A stretch of DNA of 64,000 nucleotides, taken from contig OZ022342.1 of assembly GCA_963989245.1 (NCBI GenBank), positions 8,627,612 to 8,691,611 on the forward strand, in the 5' to 3' direction. This stretch comes from Nansenia antarctica. Taxonomy: Eukaryota; Chordata; Actinopteri; Argentiniformes; Microstomatidae. The translations under genes were made by a program, and so were the position numbers. The notes under the pieces are model-generated. The model was not told where the DNA came from, made no database searches, and saw only the letters and a program-made list of their open reading frames with translations. This document shows positions 59,601 through 64,000 of this stretch, in pieces; the first letter of the stretch is position 1; every line of letters begins with the position of its first letter.

Positions 59601-62600
59601 AAGCTGTCCAGTTGTGGTAGTTGTCTCTGTTGCGGATTGTGTGGAAGTAGAGGTTGGGGAGGTTGTTGATGTGGAGGACGACAGTGTTGTGGATGTTTCA
59701 GGCTGCGTTGTAGTGGTTTGTGTCGGATTTGTTGAGGTGGAGGCTGCTAATGTTGTTTCTGACGAACTTGTGGTGAGAACAGTCACTGCTGTTGTCAACG
59801 TTGCGGCAGTTGTTGTGGAAGATGGGGTAGATGTTTCAGCAACACTTGTTGATTCAAATGGTGCTTGAGTTGTGCTGGTAATTTGTGAAATGTTTGGTCT
59901 TACAATGGGAGCAGCCTTTTGTGTTGTTGAAGCTCCAGTAGAAGTGCTCTGTGATGTTGTTGTTGAGATAAATGCACTACTTGTTGATGTGGATGTTGTT
60001 GAAGGAGCATTTGATGTTGTAAGAGGCTGTCCAGTTGTGGTAGCTGTCTCTGTTGTGGATTGTGTGGAAGTAGAGGTTGGGGAGGTTGTCGATGGGGTGG
60101 AGGACATTGTTGTGGATGTTTCAGGCTGTGTTGTAGTGGTTTGTGTCGGATTTGTTGAGGTGGTGGCTGCTATTGTTGTTGGTGTGGATGTTGTTGAAGG
60201 AGCATTTGATGTTGTAATAGGCTGTCCAGTTGTGGTAGTTGTCTCTGTTGCGGATTGTGTGGAAGTAGAGGTTGGGGAGGTTGTTGATGTGGAGGACGAC
60301 AGTGTTGTGGATGTTTCAGGCTGCGTTGTAGTGGTTTGTGTCGGATTTGTTGAGGTGGAGGCTGCTAATGTTGTTTCTGTCGAACTTGTGGTGAGAACAG
60401 TCACTGCTGTTGTCAACGTTGCGGCAGTTGTTGTGGAAGATGGGGTAGATGTTTCAGCAACACTTGTTGATTCAAATGGTGCTTGAGTTGTGCTGGTAAT
60501 TTGTGAAATGTTTGGTCTTACAATGGGAGCAGCCTTTTGTGTTGTTGAAGCTCCAGTAGAAGTGCTCTGTGATGTTGTTGTTGAGATAAATGCACTACTT
60601 GTTGATGTGGATGTTGTTGAAGGAGCATTTGATGTTGTAAGAGGCTGTCCAGTTGTGGTAGCTGTCTCTGTTGTGGATCGTGTGGAAGTAGAGGTTGGGG
60701 AGGTTGTCGATGGGGTTGAGAACATTGTTGTGGATGTTTCAGGCTGTGTTGTAGTGGTTTGTGTCGGATTTGTTGAGGTGGTGGCTGCTATTGTTGTTGG
60801 TGTGGATGTTGTTGAAGGAGCATTTGATGTTGTAAGAGGCTTTCCAGTTGTGGTAGTTGTCTCTGTTGCGGATTGTGTGGAAGTAGAGGTTGGGGAGGTT
60901 GTTGATGTGGAGGACGACAGTGTTGTGGATGTTTCAGGCTGCGTTGTAGTGGTTTGTGTCGGATTTGTTGAGGTGGAGGCTGCTAATGTTGTTTCTGTCG
61001 AACTTGTGGTGAGAACAGTCACTGCTGTTGTCAACGTTGCGGCAGTTGTTGTGGAAGATGGGGTAGATGTTTCAGCAACACTTGTTGATTCAAATGGTGC
61101 TTGAGTTGTGCTGGTAATTTGTGAAATGTTTGGTCTTACAATGGGAGCAGCCTTTTGTGTTGTTGAAGGTCCAGTAGAAGTGCTCTGTGATGTTGTTGTT
61201 GAGATAAATGCACTACTTGTTGATGTGGATGTTGTTGAAGGAGCATTTGATGTTGTAAGAGGCTGTCCAGTTGTGGTAGCTGTCTCTGTTGTGGATTGTG
61301 TGGAAGTAGAGGTTGGGGAGGTTGTCGATGGGGTTGAGGACATTGTTGTGGATGTTTCAGGCTGTGTTGTAGTGGTTTGTGTCGGATTTGTTGAGGTGGT
61401 GGCTGCTATTGTTGTTGGTGTGGATGTTGTTGAAGGAGCATTTGATGTTGTAAGAGGCTTTCCAGTTGTGGTAGTTGTCTCTGTTGCGGATTGTGTGGAA
61501 GTAGAGGTTGGGGAGGTTGTCGATGGGGTGGAGGACATTGTTGTGGATGTTTCAGGCTGTGTTGTAGTGGTTTGTGTCGGATTTGTTGAGGTGGTGGCTG
61601 CTATTTTTGTTGGTGTGGATGTTGTTGAAGGAGCATTTGGTGTTGTAAGAGGCTTTCCAGTTGTGCTAGTTGTCTCTGTTGCGGATTGTGTGGAAGTAGA
61701 GGTTGGGGAGGTTGTTGATGTGGAGGACGACAGTGTTGTGGATGTTTCAGGCTGCGTTGTAGTGGTTTGTGTCGGATTTGTTGAGGTGGAGGCTGCTAAT
61801 GTTGTTTCTGTCGAACTTGTGGTGAGAACAGTCACTGCTGTTGTCAACGTTGCGGCAGTTGTTGTGGAAGATGGGGTAGATGTTTCAGCAACACTTGTTG
61901 ATTCAAATGGTGCTTGAGTTGTGCTGGTAATTTGTGAAATGTTTGATCTTACAATGGGAGCAGCCTTTTGTGTTGTTGAAGCTCCAGTAGAAGTGCTCTG
62001 TGATGTTATTGTTGAGATAAATGCACTACTTGTTGATGTGGATGTTGTTGAAGGAGCATGTGATGTTGTAAGAGGCTGTCCAGTTGTGGTAGCTGTCTCT
62101 GTTGTGGATTGTGTGGAAGTAGAGGTTGGGGAGGTTGTCGATGGGGTGGAGGACATTGTTGTGGATGTTTCAGGCTGTGTTGTAGTGGTTTGTGTCGGAT
62201 TTGTTGAGGTGGTGGCTGCTATTGTTGTTGGTGTGGATGTTTTTGAAGGAGCATTTGATGTTGTAATAGGCTGTCCAGTTGTGGTAGTTGTCTCTGTTGC
62301 GGATTGTGTGGAAGTAGAGGTTGGGGAGGTTGTTGATGTGGAGGACGACAGTGTTGTGGATGTTTCAGGCTGCGTTGTAGTGGTTTGTGTCGGATTTGTT
62401 GAGGTGGAGGCTGCTAATGTTGTTTCTGTCGAACTTGTGGTGAGAACAGTCACTGCTGTTGTCAACGTTGCGGCAGTTGTTGTGGAAGATGGGGTAGATG
62501 TTTCAGCAACACTTGTTGATTCAAATGGTGCTTGAGTTGTGCTGGTAATTTGTGAAATGTTTGGTCTTACAATGGGAGCAGCCTTTTGTGTTGTTGAAGC

Positions 62601-64000
62601 TCCAGTAGACGTGCTCTGTGATGTTGTTGTTGAGATAAATGCACTACTTGTTGATGTGGATGTTGTTGAAGGAGCATTTGATGTTGTAAGAGGCTGTCCA
62701 GTTGTGGTAGCTGTCTCTGTTGTGGATTGTGTGGAAGTAGAGGTTGGGGAGGTTGTCGATGGGGTTGAGGACATTGTTGTGGATGTTTCAGGCTGTGTTG
62801 TAGTGGTTTGTGTCGGATTTGTTGAGGTGGTGGCTGCTATTGTTGTTGGTGTGGATGTTGTTGAAGGAGCATTTGATGTTGTAAGAGGCTTTCCAGTTGT
62901 GGTAGTTGTCTCTGTTGCGGATTGTGTGGAAGTAGAGGTTGGGGAGGTTGTCGATGGGGTGGAGGACATTGTTGTGGATGTTTCAGGCTGTGTTGTAGTG
63001 GTTTGTGTCGGATTTGTTGAGGTGGTGGCTGCTATTGTTGTTGGTGTGGATGTTGTTGAAGGAGCATTTGATGTTGTAAGAGAATGTCCAGTTGTGGTAG
63101 TTGTCTCTGTTGCAGATTGTGTGGAAGTAGAGGTTGGGGAGGTTGTTGATGTGGAGGACGACAGTGTTGTGGATGTTTCAGGCTGCGTTGTAGTGGTTTG
63201 TGTCTGATTTGTTGAGGTGGAGGCTGCTAATGTTGTTTCTGTCAAACTTGTGGTGAGAACAGTCACTGCTGTTGTCAACGTTGCGGCAGTTGTTGTGGAA
63301 GATGGGGTAGATGTTTCAGCAACACTTGTTGATTCAAATGGTTCTTGAGTTGTGCTGGTAATTTGTGAAATGTTTGGTCTTACAATGGGAGCAGCCTTTT
63401 GTGTTGTTGAAGCTCCAGTAGAAGTGCTCTGTGATGTTTTTGTTGAGATAAATGCACTACTTGTTGATGTGGATGTTGTTGAAGGAGCATTTGATGTTGT
63501 AAGAGGCTGTCCAGTTGTGGTAGCTGTCTCTGTTGTGGATTGTGTGGAAGTAGAGGTTGGGGAGGTTGTCGATGGGGTTGAGGACATTGTTGTGGATGTT
63601 TCAGGCTGTGTTGTAGTGGTTTGTGTCGGATTTGTTGAGGTGGTGGCTGCTATTGTTGTTGGTGTGGATGTTGTTGAAGGAGCATTTGATGTTGTAAGAG
63701 GCTTTCCAGTTGTGGTAGTTGTCTCTGTTGCGGATTGTGTGGAAGTAGAGGTTGGGGAGGTTGTTGATGTGGAGGACGACAGTGTTGTGGATGTTTCAGG
63801 CTGTGTTGTAGTGGTTTGTGTCGGATTTGTTGAGGTGGTGGCTGCTATTGTTGTTGGTGTGGATGTTGTTGAAGGAGCATTTGATGTTGTAATAGGCTGT
63901 CCAGTTGTGGTAGTTGTCTCTGTTGCGGATTGTGTGGAAGTAGAGGTTGGGGAGGTTGTTGATGTGGAGCACGACAGTGTTGTGGATGTTTCAGGCTGCG
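8140..64000 (-). CDS. Giant exon of a transmembrane mucin (5' end outside the window)
   Basis: One stop-free minus-strand frame runs from the window edge to a splice donor at 8140, 55,861 bases or about 18,620 residues. I checked the frame between 63587 and the window edge and saw no stop, so the exon continues beyond the window. The sequence is about 60-65% Thr plus Ser with Pro, Ala and Gln, as expected for a densely O-glycosylated mucin domain outside the cell. Charged and hydrophobic residues are confined mainly to one island per unit (QKAAPIVRPNISQIT ... QAPFESTS), which carries the only regular N-glycosylation sequon. Asn in the NPT motifs is followed by Pro and should not be glycosylated. 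I noticed a single Cys, at 29828-29826. Exon sequence downstream adds the SEA-like ectodomain, helix and tail. No gene name can be assigned. Repeat copy number depends on the assembly. Confidence 0.9.
13909..15534 (-). repeat. 1,626-base tandem block, copy 1 (k=3 then k=1)
   Basis: A k=3 unit and a k=1 unit that recur as 15535-17160. Both copies share a rare change (GTGGAACTAG instead of GTGGAAGTAG at 14491 and 16117) in the third module. Confidence 0.8.
15535..17160 (-). repeat. 1,626-base tandem block, copy 2
   Basis: Second copy of 13909-15534 with the same unit order and the shared GTGGAACTAG variant. It has its own changes, such as GTAATTCGTGACATG at its start (15540). Confidence 0.8.
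19021..23721 (-). repeat. 4.7-kb tandem block, copy 1 (six units)
   Basis: Six units with k = 2, 2, 2, 1, 3, 1 (4,701 bases). Shared markers with copy 2 include the 18-base duplication GTTGTCAACGTTGCGGCA at 21379-21414, GGAGCATTC at about 21515, GAAGGATTA at about 20777, and GTGGTCAGAA near 19732. Confidence 0.9.
23722..28617 (-). repeat. 4.9-kb tandem block, copy 2 (six units, one extra 195-base module)
   Basis: Six units with k = 3, 2, 2, 1, 3, 1 (4,896 bases), directly after copy 1. From the second unit on, every unit start is exactly 4,896 bases from its partner in copy 1. The first unit has gained (or its partner has lost) one 195-base module. Few single-base differences are visible, for example TTCGGGAGG at about 25944 here only. 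Confidence 0.9.
29236..37203 (-). repeat. dispersed 7,968-base block, copy 1 (eleven units)
   Basis: The order of unit classes, k = 3,1,1,2,1,3,1,1,1,2,1, is the same as at 54571-62538, at a constant offset of 25,335 bases. Shared rare variants include GGAGGATGAC (31281 and 56616) and TTTGATCTTACA (in the units at 36586 and 61921). The first unit differs in its internal modules, so the best-matched part starts at 30244. Confidence 0.82.
38635..45984 (-). repeat. 7,350-base tandem block, copy 1 (ten units)
   Basis: Ten units with k = 2,2,2,2,1,1,1,1,1,3 sum to exactly 7,350 bases, and the next block begins at 45985. Shared rare variants at that offset include GTAAAGGTTG (39841 and 47191), CCAGTTATGG (43282 and 50632), GTAGACGTAATC and GTAGACGTGCTC. 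Confidence 0.88.
45985..53139 (-). repeat. 7.2-kb tandem block, copy 2 (ten units, one module fewer)
   Basis: Ten units with k = 2,2,2,2,1,1,1,1,1,2 (7,155 bases). It repeats 38635-45984 but its last unit lacks one 195-base module. The unit at 47611 carries the markers of the following unit (48424) rather than those of its expected partner at 40261, a sign of later conversion or unequal exchange. Confidence 0.86.
51709..53139 (-). repeat. 1,431-base tandem block, copy 1 (k=1 then k=2)
   Basis: These two units recur as 53140-54570. Both copies share GACGACATTG in the first unit, and GATGCTGTAAG and TTTCCAATTG in the second. The block lies at the end of the 7.2-kb copy 2 and so was probably duplicated after it. 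Confidence 0.85.
53140..54570 (-). repeat. 1,431-base tandem block, copy 2
   Basis: Direct repeat of 51709-53139 with the same three markers. A private change, CTTAAAATGGG at about 53166, marks this copy. Confidence 0.85.
54571..62538 (-). repeat. dispersed 7,968-base block, copy 2 (eleven units)
   Basis: Same eleven unit classes as 29236-37203. Beyond it an additional 813-base unit (62539-63351) intervenes before the match resumes: GTGATGTTTTTGTTGAG at about 63431 partners the same rare variant at about 37283, now 26,148 bases away, and TGGTTCTTGAG occurs at both junctions (37191 and 63339). Confidence 0.82.

Larger units (their letters stand above)
8608..64000 (-). repeat. coding higher-order repeat array, units of 618, 813 and 1008 bases
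   Basis: Each unit holds an 80-residue spacer (TSTSTSSAFIS ... LTTSSTE), a 61-residue core (TTLAASTSTNPTQ ... SNAPST) and k further 65-residue modules (TSTP plus a core variant starting TTIAATT). Length is 423 + 195k bases. Units with k=3 start at 12901, 13909, 15535, 22096, 23722, 26992, 29236, 32911, 44977, 54571 and 58246. Units with k=2 start at 9844, 10657, 11470, 19021, 19834, 20647, 24730, 25543, 31480, 35773, 37822, 38635, 39448, 40261, 41074, 45985, 46798, 47611, 48424, 52327, 53758, 56815, 61108 and 62539. The other 39 have k=1. The units at 20647 and 25543 are 18 bases longer and the one at 17779 is 6 longer. The 74 lengths add to exactly 54,744 bases; a 75th unit starts at 63352 and leaves the window. 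Confidence 0.95.

Noticed and set aside
8263..63207. About 75 valine-rich open frames of 132-334 residues on the plus strand, starting at a regular spacing.
   Set aside because: They are antisense shadows of the mucin repeat. They stay open because every module is a multiple of three bases, they all end at the same TGA in the spacer, and single changes that break them (near 34935 and 63207) persist. The proteins have no recognisable domain.
8608..64000. A CRISPR array or centromeric satellite as the explanation for the regular repeats.
   Set aside because: There are no short repeats with unique spacers. The repeats keep one open frame over 55 kb, end in a splice donor and lead into membrane-mucin exons, which satellites do not do.

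Overview
The window looks like teleost fish nuclear DNA. It has spliced exons with GT-AG borders, a tRNA-derived SINE with a target-site duplication, a piggyBac element flanked by TTAA, CA microsatellites, and a transmembrane mucin whose exon layout resembles fish SEA-type mucin genes as I know them. I see no bacterial, phage or CRISPR content. The species cannot be named from the sequence.

The window is dominated by one minus-strand gene whose 5' end lies beyond base 64000. From 64000 down to 8140 it is a single stop-free exon of at least 55,861 bases (about 18,620 residues) of Thr/Ser/Pro-rich mucin sequence. Six small exons follow with phases that all agree: 7984-7824, 3951-3812, 3636-3575, 2670-2570, 2111-1927 and 1342-1241. 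They encode the C-terminal half of a SEA-like module starting at a G-S-V-I-V motif, the rest of a compact ectodomain of about 155 residues, a transmembrane helix, and a 33-residue Cys/Arg-rich cytoplasmic tail ending at 1241.

The giant exon is a coding higher-order repeat. Each unit is an 80-residue spacer, a 61-residue core, and k extra 65-residue core modules with k = 1, 2 or 3, giving unit lengths of 618, 813 and 1008 bases. From 8608 to 63351 I count 74 complete units (39 with k=1, 24 with k=2, 11 with k=3, including three small in-frame length variants), and their lengths sum exactly to the 54,744 bases spanned. On top of this lie larger duplications: tandem blocks of about 1.4, 1.6, 4.7-4.9 and 7.2-7.35 kb, and a dispersed 7,968-base block repeated 25,335 bases away. 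Every length change I found is a multiple of three.

Two mobile elements sit in introns of this gene. A 3,577-base piggyBac element (4060-7636) with perfect 16-base inverted ends, TTAA on both sides and three subterminal palindromes lies in the intron between exons 7824-7984 and 3812-3951, in the same orientation as the gene. Its transposase has the catalytic Asp triad and a separately spliced Cys-rich C-terminal exon, but one base is missing from an A run, so it is annotated as a very young pseudogene. A tRNA-derived SINE (1511-1899) with a perfect 15-base duplication sits 27 bases inside the last intron.

The first 1.2 kb is the 3' flank of the mucin gene with no recognisable gene. The long valine-rich open frames on the plus strand across the mucin array are antisense shadows and are not annotated.
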